Of a stretch of DNA of 64,000 bases, positions 55,354-63,095 are shown piece after piece. This DNA is from Draconibacterium aestuarii. Lineage in GTDB: Bacteria; Bacteroidota; Bacteroidia; Bacteroidales; Prolixibacteraceae. Each line of letters opens with the position of its first letter. The stretch's first letter is position 1. The stretch covers positions 274,163 to 338,162 of the forward strand of contig JAPOHD010000029.1 in the NCBI GenBank assembly GCA_026671195.1, read 5' to 3'. The position numbers and the translations under genes were made by a program. The notes under the pieces are model-generated. The model had not been told where the DNA came from. It worked only from the letters and a program-made list of their open reading frames with translations, and made no database searches.

Positions 55354-55941
55354 CTATTTAAGACCGATACCCAGCCCCAGGCTCAGGTATGACATACTTG
55401 GAAAACTACCAGCTTTAACACTGTAATTATACTTCAGTTTTACCGATAAATAGCTTTTGTAGTTTAAATCATACAACATTCCGATTTCCGGCGCCATATG
55501 AAATTGCCATTTATCATCCTCCAGCTCAAATACACCAATTTCGTTTCGTTGTTCGGCATACGAAGTTCCTATTCCGACACCAACGTAGGGAACATAGTCG
55601 CCATTGGCCATAAAGTATTTCTTTACGTTTAGGGTTAAAGGAACAATGTTGGTATACCTGAACTGAGTCCCGGTAATGGTTAAATCTTTGTAGTAGAAAG
55701 TTTCACCCGATATCTTTTGTCTGAATAAAGTCCAGCCAATGTTAAAACCAACCGATAAATCTTCATTCAGAAAATGTTGCACTTCAAAATCCACACCTCG
55801 GGGACTTATCTCGTCTGTAAAGTCAGCTGTTCCTCCAAGAGGCAACGATGGAAGATAGTTAACAAAAATGGTTGATCCATCCTGAGCGTCAACCCTAAAA
55901 GTAATTAACGCCAATACCGCTATAATTATATATTTTTTCAT
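55354..55941 (-). CDS. Predicted outer-membrane beta-barrel protein
   Basis: A 195-residue protein with a signal peptide (ALITFRVDAQ) and an 8-strand OmpW/OmpA-like barrel pattern (VGFNIGWTLFRQKI, YVPYVGVGIGTSYAEQRN, AGSFPSMSYLSLGLGIGLK). It lies 12 bp behind the DUF4136 lipoprotein gene on the same strand, so both are probably one operon. Function unknown. Confidence 0.75.
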   Translation of the reverse strand: MKKYIIIAVLALITFRVDAQDGSTIFVNYLPSLPLGGTADFTDEISPRGVDFEVQHFLNEDLSVGFNIGWTLFRQKISGETFYYKDLTITGTQFRYTNIVPLTLNVKKYFMANGDYVPYVGVGIGTSYAEQRNEIGVFELEDDKWQFHMAPEIGMLYDLNYKSYLSVKLKYNYSVKAGSFPSMSYLSLGLGIGLK

Positions 55942-55953
55942 CGTTAATCAGTT

Positions 55954-56637
55954 TTAATTTTGAAGATATGGGCTTTGCTCAAATACCTGCGAAATTTGTT
56001 TGGTTAAACGGCTTTGTAGGTTCTGATCCGAACCTGCAAGAATTCCATTTACAAATCCGCTCCAAACAATGGGGAGTTTAATCGATGTGTCGTCGTTTGC
56101 AGGCATTGCAACCTCGTCCATGTTAACCATGTCGATAATTACTGTGCCAACCGTGTAACCTCCGCTCGGATACGTTGGATACCCCGGCCAGATAGGATAC
56201 CACGGGTAACCCGGATATCCCGGAAACCACCAGTCCCATGGATACCAATACCAGTAATCCCACCAGTAGTAGTAATAAAAACTAATGTCGGTTTCCAGTA
56301 CCGAAACCATTATTGAAACATCAGAATCAATCTCCCCATTCGTGGGTTCCTGAACCTCCGTCCACCCCAGGTCAAGCAGATTCTGCCTCACTTCCGAAAG
56401 GATATGTTCTTCGTGTGTGTGGTTTACATTTGCCGCGAATGAATTTTCGTCATCAGTAATGTAAATAATAGTGTCGGGTAAATAAAAAGTTTGCAGTTCA
56501 TCAAAATTCTGATCTTCATCGTATTTTGTGATTGCCAGATCAAGTTCATCAATTGTTGCACTAAATTCAGGATGACACGAATAAATCATCAACAAAACAG
56601 GCAACAGAAAAAACATTAATTTTAAAAAGTTTCTCAT
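55954..56637 (-). CDS. DUF4136 lipoprotein with extreme Trp/Tyr/Pro-rich insert
   Basis: A 227-residue lipoprotein (lipobox IYSC). The DUF4136 body (FDELQTFYLPDTI, EEHILSEVRQNLLDLGWTEV, VSIMVSVLE, VGTVIIDMVN, WSGFVNGIL) surrounds an insert of about 40 residues made almost only of Trp, Tyr, Pro and Gly (YYYYWWDYWYWYPWDWW and following). DUF4136 lipoproteins are outer-membrane or periplasmic and of unknown function. It heads the operon with the barrel gene downstream. Confidence 0.83.
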   Translation of the reverse strand: MRNFLKLMFFLLPVLLMIYSCHPEFSATIDELDLAITKYDEDQNFDELQTFYLPDTIIYITDDENSFAANVNHTHEEHILSEVRQNLLDLGWTEVQEPTNGEIDSDVSIMVSVLETDISFYYYYWWDYWYWYPWDWWFPGYPGYPWYPIWPGYPTYPSGGYTVGTVIIDMVNMDEVAMPANDDTSIKLPIVWSGFVNGILAGSDQNLQSRLTKQISQVFEQSPYLQN

Positions 56638-57064
56638 GACATTTAATTAGTTTGTTGTTGTTTGTTAACTCAGTTATAAAAACAATATAAAGTTTTTGAT
56701 AGTTAAATAGAGCAGGATGTTATTTGTGTAGTTAACGATCATATATACAAAATCTTGTAACTAATTATCAGGCTAAAAATCAAGCTAAATTGTTTTTGTT
56801 TTGTCCGGTAAAGCCTAATTGCTTGAAACGCTAATCAAGTTATGAAAAAAAGATGAAATCTGCTTTTTGATAGCATATAAAATTTCAATAAATTTACCAC
56901 GCAAATTAATTCAGGAAAAGTGGCATTACAACAGCACATATCAAATCTTCTGGTAACGTACCGATGTCTATTCGAGTGCTGGATCTTGTATGCATAGATT
57001 TCTCCCCCTTATCACTGTTCTTCTTTTTCCCTTTCTTTTTATACGGATTTAATTTTTGAGTAAA
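56638..57064. other. Intergenic stretch before the glycyl radical genes
   Basis: About 430 bp, AT-rich, without a supported open frame. It contains the divergent control regions of the DUF4136 gene and the glycyl radical operon; no perfect promoter pair is seen. Base composition changes sharply at its right end. Confidence 0.45.
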
Positions 57065-59524
57065 ATGAACTCTGCAGAAGTAAAACATAAAGTAAAACCT
57101 GAGCGCCCAGCCGGTGCTGAAGGTAATTTCTATACCCCAAAAAAATCAACATTAGGACCCGGAATGAATAAACGGGTTCAGCTTTTACGGAAACTGAGCG
57201 TTGAAACACCCGAGACACTTTCCATCGAACGGGCATTGATATCAACGCGTTTTTACAAAGAGAACTACGGAAAATATTCGGAGCCGGTAATGCGCGCCCT
57301 TAATTTCCTGGAAATATGCAAACAAAAAACCATTTATATTGGCGATGATGAATTGATTGTTGCCGAACGCGGGCCACTGCCAAAATCGGTGCCTACCTTT
57401 CCCGAACTGACCTGCCACAGCGTGGAAGATTTTCATGTGTTGAACACACGCGACCAGCAGCGTTATACCATTTCGCAGGAAGACATTGATACCTACGAAC
57501 GCGAAGTAATACCGTATTGGAAGGGTCGCACCATGCGCGAGCGTATTTTTAGTCACGTGCCAAACGAGTGGCAAAGAGCTTACGAAGCCGGTGTGTTTAC
57601 CGAGTTTATGGAACAACGTGCACCCGGTCACACTGCACTCGACGGCACGATTTATGGCAAAGGAATGCTCGATTATAAAAAGGAGATCAGCGATCATATC
57701 AATCGACTCGATTTTCTGAACGATCCGGAAGCAACCGAAAAACTGGAAGAGCTGAAAGCCATGGATATTTCGTGCGATGCGGTTATCGTTTTTGCCGAAC
57801 GACATGCCGACCTGGCCGAAGAAATGGCCGCCAGCGAAACCCATCCGCAGCGTGTAAAAGAATTAAACCGTATTGCGGAAGTTTGTCGCCGCGTGCCTGC
57901 CCACGCACCACAAAACCTGTGGGAAGCCATTCAAATGTATTGGTTTGTGCACCTGGGTACTATTACCGAGCTAAATGGTTGGGATGCCATGAATCCCGGA
58001 CATTTCGACCAGCACCTTACCCCCTTTTACGAAAAAGAAATTGCAGAAGGAACCATCACACGCGATGAGGCCAAAGAGCTCATCAGTTGTTTCTGGATCA
58101 AGGTAAACAACCACCCGGCACCGCCAAAAGTGGGGATTACCGCACGCGAAAGCGGAACGTTTAACGACTTTACCAACATTAACATCGGCGGGATAAAACC
58201 CGATGGAACAGACGGGGTGAGCGAAGTTTCGTATATGATGCTGGAAGTGATTGAAGAGCTGCACATTTTGCAACCGGGTAACTCGGTACACATTGCCAAA
58301 GTTACGCCCGATGCGTTTTTACAGGCTGCGGGAAAACTGATTCGCCAGGGGCACGGTTATCCGTCGGTATTTAATCCCGATGTGTATGTGCAGGAGCTGG
58401 TGAACCAGGGGAAATCGCTGCAGGATGCCCGCGAAGGTGGCTGCAGTGGTTGTATCGAAGTGGGTGCTTTTGGAAAAGAGGCCTATTTGTTAACCGGGTA
58501 TCTGAATGTACCCAAAGTGCTTGAAATTACCCTGAACAACGGAATCGATCCGGTAACCGGCAAAGTGGCCGGAATTGAAACCGGAGATCCGCTTGTGTTT
58601 AAAAGTTTCGACGAACTGTACGAAGCCTTTTTAAAACAGCTGAATTTTGTGGTCGATCAGAAAATACGGGTGAGCAATTACATCGACCAGATGTTTGCCA
58701 AATATGCACCGGCACCCTTCCTTTCGGTGGTTATCGAAGACTGTATTTCAAAAGGGAAAGACTATTACAACGGAGGACCGCGTTACAATACCAACTACAT
58801 TCAGTGTACCGGTTTGGGAACGGTAACCGACAGTCTTTCGGTGTTGAAAAAGCATGTTTTCGAGGACAAGACTTTCTCAATGGAAACCATTCTCGATGCA
58901 GTAGCCAAAAACTTTGAAGGCGAAGAAGTGTTGCGTCAGCGCATTTTGAACCGCACGCCCTTTTTTGGCAACGACGACGAATATGCCGATACGATTGCCG
59001 TACAGGTGTACAACGATCTGCTAAAGGCAATCGACGGAAAGCCAAATACAAAAGGAGAAAGCTTTCATTTAAACATGCTTTCCACCACCTGCCATGTATA
59101 TTTTGGTTTGGTGCTGGGCGCAACGCCAAACGGACGTTTCTCAGGGAAATCGATCTCCGACGGAACATCGCCCTCGCACGGTTGCGATACGCACGGGCCA
59201 ACCAATGTGATCCGCTCGCTGGGGAAACTCGATCAGAAAAGATCGGGAGGTACGCTGCTTAATTTACGCTTTGTGCCCAGCCTGCTGAAACGCGACAAGG
59301 ATGTGGAAAAACTGGGGCACCTTATTCGTAGTTATTTCTCGCTGGGAGGTCACCACATTCAGTTTAATGTGGTAGATACAGCTACTTTGCTGGCGGCACA
59401 GGCCTGTCCCGAAGATTACCGCGACTTACTGGTTCGCATGGCCGGTTACAGCGATTATTTTAACGATATGAATGCCGATCTGCAGCAGGAAGTGATCGAC
59501 CGCACAGAGAATGAAAGTATATAA
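57065..59524 (+). CDS. Glycyl radical enzyme, hydroxyproline-dehydratase-like
   Basis: The product (819 residues from the ATG at 57065; an in-frame TTG lies 9 bp upstream) is a pyruvate-formate-lyase-like radical enzyme. The active-site stretch is EGGCSGCIEVGAFGKEA with the catalytic Cys at about 463 and a second Cys at 460; the radical-bearing Gly is about 794 (RMAGYSDYF). The layout EQRAPGHTALDGTIYGKGMLD and LTGYLNVPKVLEITLNNG resembles trans-4-hydroxy-L-proline dehydratase (HypD) and related dehydratases, not PFL. Its G+C content is clearly higher than the genes to the left. The activating enzyme follows. Confidence 0.85.
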   Translation: MNSAEVKHKVKPERPAGAEGNFYTPKKSTLGPGMNKRVQLLRKLSVETPETLSIERALISTRFYKENYGKYSEPVMRALNFLEICKQKTIYIGDDELIVAERGPLPKSVPTFPELTCHSVEDFHVLNTRDQQRYTISQEDIDTYEREVIPYWKGRTMRERIFSHVPNEWQRAYEAGVFTEFMEQRAPGHTALDGTIYGKGMLDYKKEISDHINRLDFLNDPEATEKLEELKAMDISCDAVIVFAERHADLAEEMAASETHPQRVKELNRIAEVCRRVPAHAPQNLWEAIQMYWFVHLGTITELNGWDAMNPGHFDQHLTPFYEKEIAEGTITRDEAKELISCFWIKVNNHPAPPKVGITARESGTFNDFTNINIGGIKPDGTDGVSEVSYMMLEVIEELHILQPGNSVHIAKVTPDAFLQAAGKLIRQGHGYPSVFNPDVYVQELVNQGKSLQDAREGGCSGCIEVGAFGKEAYLLTGYLNVPKVLEITLNNGIDPVTGKVAGIETGDPLVFKSFDELYEAFLKQLNFVVDQKIRVSNYIDQMFAKYAPAPFLSVVIEDCISKGKDYYNGGPRYNTNYIQCTGLGTVTDSLSVLKKHVFEDKTFSMETILDAVAKNFEGEEVLRQRILNRTPFFGNDDEYADTIAVQVYNDLLKAIDGKPNTKGESFHLNMLSTTCHVYFGLVLGATPNGRFSGKSISDGTSPSHGCDTHGPTNVIRSLGKLDQKRSGGTLLNLRFVPSLLKRDKDVEKLGHLIRSYFSLGGHHIQFNVVDTATLLAAQACPEDYRDLLVRMAGYSDYFNDMNADLQQEVIDRTENESI

Positions 59525-59530
59525 GCTGCT

Positions 59531-59626
59531 GTCATTTCGAAGGAAGAACGACTGAGAATTGAAAATCGGCGGAGCTAAATCTCTTTTAATGCCAGAGATT
59601 TCTCCTCGCATACTCGTCGAAATGAC
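59531..59626. repeat. Intergenic palindromic repeat element, copy A
   Basis: The element begins GTCATTTCGA and ends TCGAAATGAC, a perfect 10-bp terminal inverted repeat, with inner AATCTC/GAGATT arms. It belongs to the same family as copies B and C further right. AAATGACAACAACTTTGAA-type tails repeat directly behind it. It lies between the glycyl radical enzyme and its activase. Confidence 0.75.
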
Positions 59627-59705
59627 AACAACTTTGAAATGACAACAACTTTGAATTGACAGAATAAAGTTTTACTACTAAATGATAACATAGCACTGGA
59701 AAAAC

Positions 59706-60611
59706 ATGGTTCCATTAATTTTCGATATAAAACGTTACGCCATAAACGACGGGCCGGGTATCCGTATCACCATTTTTATGAAAGGCTGCCCGCTGTCGTG
59801 TAAATGGTGCCACAACCCCGAGAGCCAGTCGCCGGGAGTACAAAAGCTGTACACCGAATCGAAATGTATTGGTGCGCAGGAGTGTGTAAGAATGTGCCCC
59901 GAAGACGCGCTGACTTTAACATCAAAAGGTATTGTAACCGATTACGAAGCCTGCACGCTTTGTGGTATTTGTGCCGATGTATGCCCAACAAAAGCCATAG
60001 AAATGTCGGGACGGCCCTACGAACTGGCCGGGTTGATGCAGATTATCGAGCGCGAGCGGGTCCACATCGATCAGTCGGGGGGTGGTGTTACCTTTTCGGG
60101 AGGAGAGCCTTTAATGCACGAAGATTTTTTACTGCAGATGCTCGATGCCTGTGGCGAAAATAAGCTGCACCGTACGGTGGATACCTGCGGATTTGCCGAT
60201 TCGGAAACTTTGTTGGCAGTAGCCCAAAAAACCGAGCTGTTCCTGTTCGACCTCAAGCTGATGGATGAGGCGAAACATAAAAAATGGACCGGGGTAAGCA
60301 ACAAGCTCATCCTCGAAAACCTGAAGCTCCTGGCCCAAAGCGGTGCCAACATCAACATCCGTATTCCTCTGATCAGGAATGTAAATGCCGATTACAACAC
60401 GCTTACCCAAATGGCGGAGTTTCTTGCCGCCTTACCGGGTAAAAAGCCGGTTGTAAACTTATTGCCATACCACAATATTGCGGCTAATAAGTACAACAAG
60501 TTGGGATCGAAATACAACGAGTTCAATATGGAAGAGCCCACCGATGAGGAACAAAACAGGGCGCTGGCCATATTCGAAAAATTTGGTATTGAGGCCGAGA
60601 TAGGGGGATAG
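59706..60611 (+). CDS. Glycyl-radical enzyme activating enzyme (radical SAM)
   Basis: A 301-residue activase that uses SAM to place the radical on the partner's Gly. The radical SAM motif is GCPLSCKWCHN (CxxxCxxC). Two extra ferredoxin-type clusters follow (CIGAQECVRMCP and CTLCGICADVCP), as in activases of HypD-, CutC- and GRE-dehydratase-type enzymes and unlike PflA. FSGGEPLMH and DTCGFAD complete the core. It sits 181 bp behind its presumed target, with repeat copy A in between. Confidence 0.92.
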   Translation: MVPLIFDIKRYAINDGPGIRITIFMKGCPLSCKWCHNPESQSPGVQKLYTESKCIGAQECVRMCPEDALTLTSKGIVTDYEACTLCGICADVCPTKAIEMSGRPYELAGLMQIIERERVHIDQSGGGVTFSGGEPLMHEDFLLQMLDACGENKLHRTVDTCGFADSETLLAVAQKTELFLFDLKLMDEAKHKKWTGVSNKLILENLKLLAQSGANINIRIPLIRNVNADYNTLTQMAEFLAALPGKKPVVNLLPYHNIAANKYNKLGSKYNEFNMEEPTDEEQNRALAIFEKFGIEAEIGG

Positions 60612-60644
60612 GTATACAGTGAATAGCATAAATCGCCATTCCAT

Positions 60645-60817
60645 GTCATTTCGACGAAGAATGAGGAGAAATCTTAAACGCAAACAGATTTCTCTCTATC
60701 AGCAAACGGACCGTTTTGAAAATGGATCCGATCCGTATAAGTGAACGTAAATACGGATCGGATCCCTGCCTCGCCGGCAGGCAGGTTTTCGCTCCATTTC
60801 ATTATGCTGGCAATGAC
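60645..60817. repeat. Intergenic palindromic repeat element, copy B, interrupted
   Basis: It begins GTCATTTCGA like copies A and C and ends with AATGAC at 60812-60817. Bases 60630-60696 are identical to 60855-60921 (67 bp, copy C and its left flank). The right arm is broken by about 100 bp that carry another palindrome (next entry). Confidence 0.75.
60724..60785. repeat. Nested palindromes inserted in copy B
   Basis: GGATCCGATCCGTAT (60724-60738) is perfectly complementary to ATACGGATCGGATCC (60751-60765) with a 12-nt loop. Directly behind it CCTGCC (60765-60770) pairs with GGCAGG (60776-60781). The G+C-rich second part is a type of short repeat often scattered in Bacteroidota intergenic DNA. 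Confidence 0.7.
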
Positions 60818-60869
60818 AGATTTTATTAAAGTATTCAATCTGAATAGAGTACAAAAATCGCCATTCCAT

Positions 60870-60945
60870 GTCATTTCGACGAAGAATGAGGAGAAATCTT
60901 AAACGCAAACAGATTTCTCTCCGTCAGCCGACGGATCGAAATGAC
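60870..60945. repeat. Intergenic palindromic repeat element, copy C, intact
   Basis: A 76-bp element with terminal GTCATTTCGA / TCGAAATGAC and inner GAGAAATCT / AGATTTCTC arms. It is the complete version of copy B. Confidence 0.78.
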
Positions 60946-61336
60946 AGTTTCAGAGTTCGGTCATTGCCTGATCGACCGGGTTATTTCTATATCCCCTAAA
61001 AATCAGGTAAAGCAGAGTATATATCTGATTTTCCTCAAATACATTTTTTCCTGCCGGAAGCCATACTCTTTGGCTTAATCCAAAGAGTATGCAGAAAGAT
61101 CAAGGCTGCTTTTGCTCATCGCACTTCATCTTCACAATACCCAACTTCGGACGGGTGATCTCCTCATATCTTCGGAGCTTCCCGCTCTCAGTAAGGTTTT
61201 GTTTTGATTCAGCACTTGATCAAAAGAGGCCAAAGTTCTAAAGCGCGTCGGCACAACATCAAAGCTTTGGCCTCCGGCAGGAAAATAATTGAAGCAAAAC
61301 GCGCTTAGCGGTTCTGAACCGCTTAGTGCATAGCAT
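60946..61336. other. Gene-free stretch with further inverted repeats
   Basis: No supported gene. It contains a perfect 12-bp hairpin (CATACTCTTTGG at 61062-61073 with CCAAAGAGTATG at 61080-61091), an inverted pair TTTTCCTGCCGG (about 61046-61057) and CCGGCAGGAAAA (about 61274-61285) that frames roughly 240 bp, and AGCGGTT/AACCGCT near 61300-61320. A 71-residue open frame on the - strand within it is not convincing. Confidence 0.5.
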
Positions 61337-61371
61337 AAAAAAAGCATCTACCCCGCAGGGTGGATGCTTTT
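61337..61371 (-). terminator. Terminator behind the DUF6261 gene
   Basis: AGCATCTACCC pairs with GGGTGGATGCT (one G-U pair) across CGCA. The A-run to the left gives seven T on the - strand. Confidence 0.88.
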
Positions 61372-61392
61372 ATACACATACCACTTGAGTTG

Positions 61393-62145
61393 TTATTCTT
61401 CAGTTGGAGTGTCAGAGGATTCTTCTTCTCCGCTGGCAGCGTGCGCCTGACGGGCCGCAAGCTGAGTTTCAAGGTTTTTAATCTTCTGGTTAACCTCGAG
61501 AATAAAATTTTCGGTCTCGGCAGTTGCCATACGCATAGTAACTATGGCATTAATCCGGTTTACCAGTTTATTGTATACCTCGTCGAAAGCCAAACGAACT
61601 TCTCTCACCTTTGCGGCATTGCGGTTTGCTTTTTCGCTGTCGCGCTGGTTTTGCAGGTCGTTTACGGCTGTGTTTTCGGTTTCGTGTGCCAAAACCCAGG
61701 GTGTAATGCCAATGGTTTCGCAATGCACAGCCATTTTTAGTTTTTTAAGGTCGTTATTCAGGTTGGTTGCCGCCGCTGTTTGTTCCTTTAACGACAGGCT
61801 TCTGATGTTTCCATACAAATTAAAAACCCGTTCAAGGTGTTTTGCAGCTTCAACTTCTTCAGGTATCGGGCTAAAAAGCGTTGCTTTTACCCGTTCGTTT
61901 AGTGCAGTCCAGGTATTGTCGCGCTTGTGGTCGGCATCCTGAACCTTTTCGGTGAATATACTTCCCTGGTCAACATTTATTGCTTCGTCCAATTCGGTAA
62001 AGCTATTGTCGAAAGCTACCGATTCTTCCTCCACATTAAGTGTTGTTGGGGTGGCTTGCGCTACCAGACCTTTTACATCAGCCATAAACTGAAAATAGTC
62101 GTTGTTGCGCAAGCGCGTTAAAGGGATTGTTTCTATAAAATCCAT
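61393..62145 (-). CDS. DUF6261 family protein
   Basis: A 250-residue, almost fully helical protein without signal peptide or membrane segment. It begins FIETIPLTRLRNNDYFQFM, the typical start of the DUF6261 family found in Bacteroidota, and ends in an acidic tail (GEEESSDTPTEE). Function is unknown. Upstream of it lies the 42-bp palindromic tandem repeat, downstream a strong terminator and the palindromic elements. Confidence 0.8.
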   Translation of the reverse strand: MDFIETIPLTRLRNNDYFQFMADVKGLVAQATPTTLNVEEESVAFDNSFTELDEAINVDQGSIFTEKVQDADHKRDNTWTALNERVKATLFSPIPEEVEAAKHLERVFNLYGNIRSLSLKEQTAAATNLNNDLKKLKMAVHCETIGITPWVLAHETENTAVNDLQNQRDSEKANRNAAKVREVRLAFDEVYNKLVNRINAIVTMRMATAETENFILEVNQKIKNLETQLAARQAHAASGEEESSDTPTEE

Positions 62146-62406
62146 AAAAATTAAATTTAATATGTGTGGGTATGTGTATTTTTCTGATTATTTGTGGTGT
62201 GCATGGTTTTAATTACGCATTGTTGTTGATGCAATATAGAACATAAGCTTATACAAGTCAATAGCTAAGCCTGTGTTATTTAGCATAAGCAATGAATTAA
62301 TGAATAAACGAGTGGTGTTGCATAACGATTATGCCCCGGTGGGTAATTTGCCCTTGCCGTACCCCTGCGAAATGCCCCGGGTAATGCCAAAACCCCTTTT
62401 GCAGGG
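62146..62406. other. Leader stretch between DUF6261 and the tandem repeat
   Basis: About 260 bp. It should contain the promoter of the leftward DUF6261 gene. An open frame starting at 62273 (+) runs from here into the tandem repeat and stops at 62530; its first 40 residues have no recognisable family. The last 40 bp look like a decayed additional repeat unit. Confidence 0.4.
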
Positions 62407-62658
62407 CTACGAAAGCACCAAAATGGTGAAAAAACTACCCTTGTACCGCTACGAAAGCACCAAAATGGTGAAAAAACTACCCTCGTACCGCTACGAAAGT
62501 AGTTTTTTGGCGACTGCGAAGCTTTTGTAGCACTACGAAAGCAGTAAATTGATCAATTTGATACGTGCGTAGGCCTACGAAAGCAGTAAATTGGTGATTT
62601 TGAAGCTTTCGTAGGCCTACGAAAGTTCCAAATTGGTGAATGGGGAGCTCTTGTAGTC
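62407..62658. repeat. Six-unit 42-bp tandem repeat with palindromic junctions
   Basis: Units start with CTACGAAAG at 62407, 62449, 62491, 62533, 62575 and 62617, exactly 42 bp apart. Units 1 and 2 are nearly identical; 3-6 are diverged but keep the period. Unit ends such as CTTTCGTAG form palindromes with the next start (20 bp perfect at 62606-62625, 10 bp at 62569-62578). As codons on the + strand each unit reads YES(S/T)K(L/M)V-like. Codon 13 is TAC in units 1-2 and TAG in units 3-6 (62528, 62570, 62612, 62654). Confidence 0.9.
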
Positions 62659-63095
62659 AGTGAGTTAGGTGTTTTTGCCGACAATTTATCAACCCAATAT
62701 TGTTTTGTTTAACAGGATTGCTAACTTTAAACATCAATTAAAACCAGAACCGTTGAATACGCACCCGCAGATAAGATTTACACAAAAACCAGGAAACATG
62801 AATTGCCCGGTGAGGGTCAAAAGTCTCTTGCAACTATCAAAAATCCGTTATACCGGATTGCTGAAACTAAACCATAAGGCAACAAAAACTTACAACAGTG
62901 ACAGCTAATAAGATATAAATTGCATTGCAACATACAGGTACGTTAGCAGGCGAAATATTGGGATGATAAAAAATCCGTTGGATGATATTTACAACGACTC
63001 AACATAATATGTGTACAATACTCCCCATTATGGGTGTATAAACACACTTTTTAATACGACATAATAGAAATAAAGACAATTGATTATATACAATA
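62659..63095. other. Gene-free stretch
   Basis: About 440 bp right of the tandem repeat. An 80-codon open frame (62669-62908, +) has no signal, no family resemblance and a composition like the intergenic DNA, so it is not called. Nothing else is recognisable except a small ATCCG/CGGAT pair near 62850. Confidence 0.45.

Noticed and set aside
60459..60908. Several short leftward open frames beginning with the same residues
   Set aside because: They share a start only because they read through the repeated element copies B and C.
61132..61347. 71-codon leftward open frame in the repeat-rich stretch
   Set aside because: It contains parts of inverted repeats and has no family resemblance I can support.
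62273..62530. 85-codon open frame running into the 42-bp repeats
   Set aside because: Only the first two and a half repeat units are open; the frame is explained by the repeat period being a multiple of three. No signal or family is seen, so it is described with the repeat and not called as a gene.
62407..62658. CRISPR array
   Set aside because: Units are contiguous with no spacers between them, diverge gradually, and no cas genes are near.
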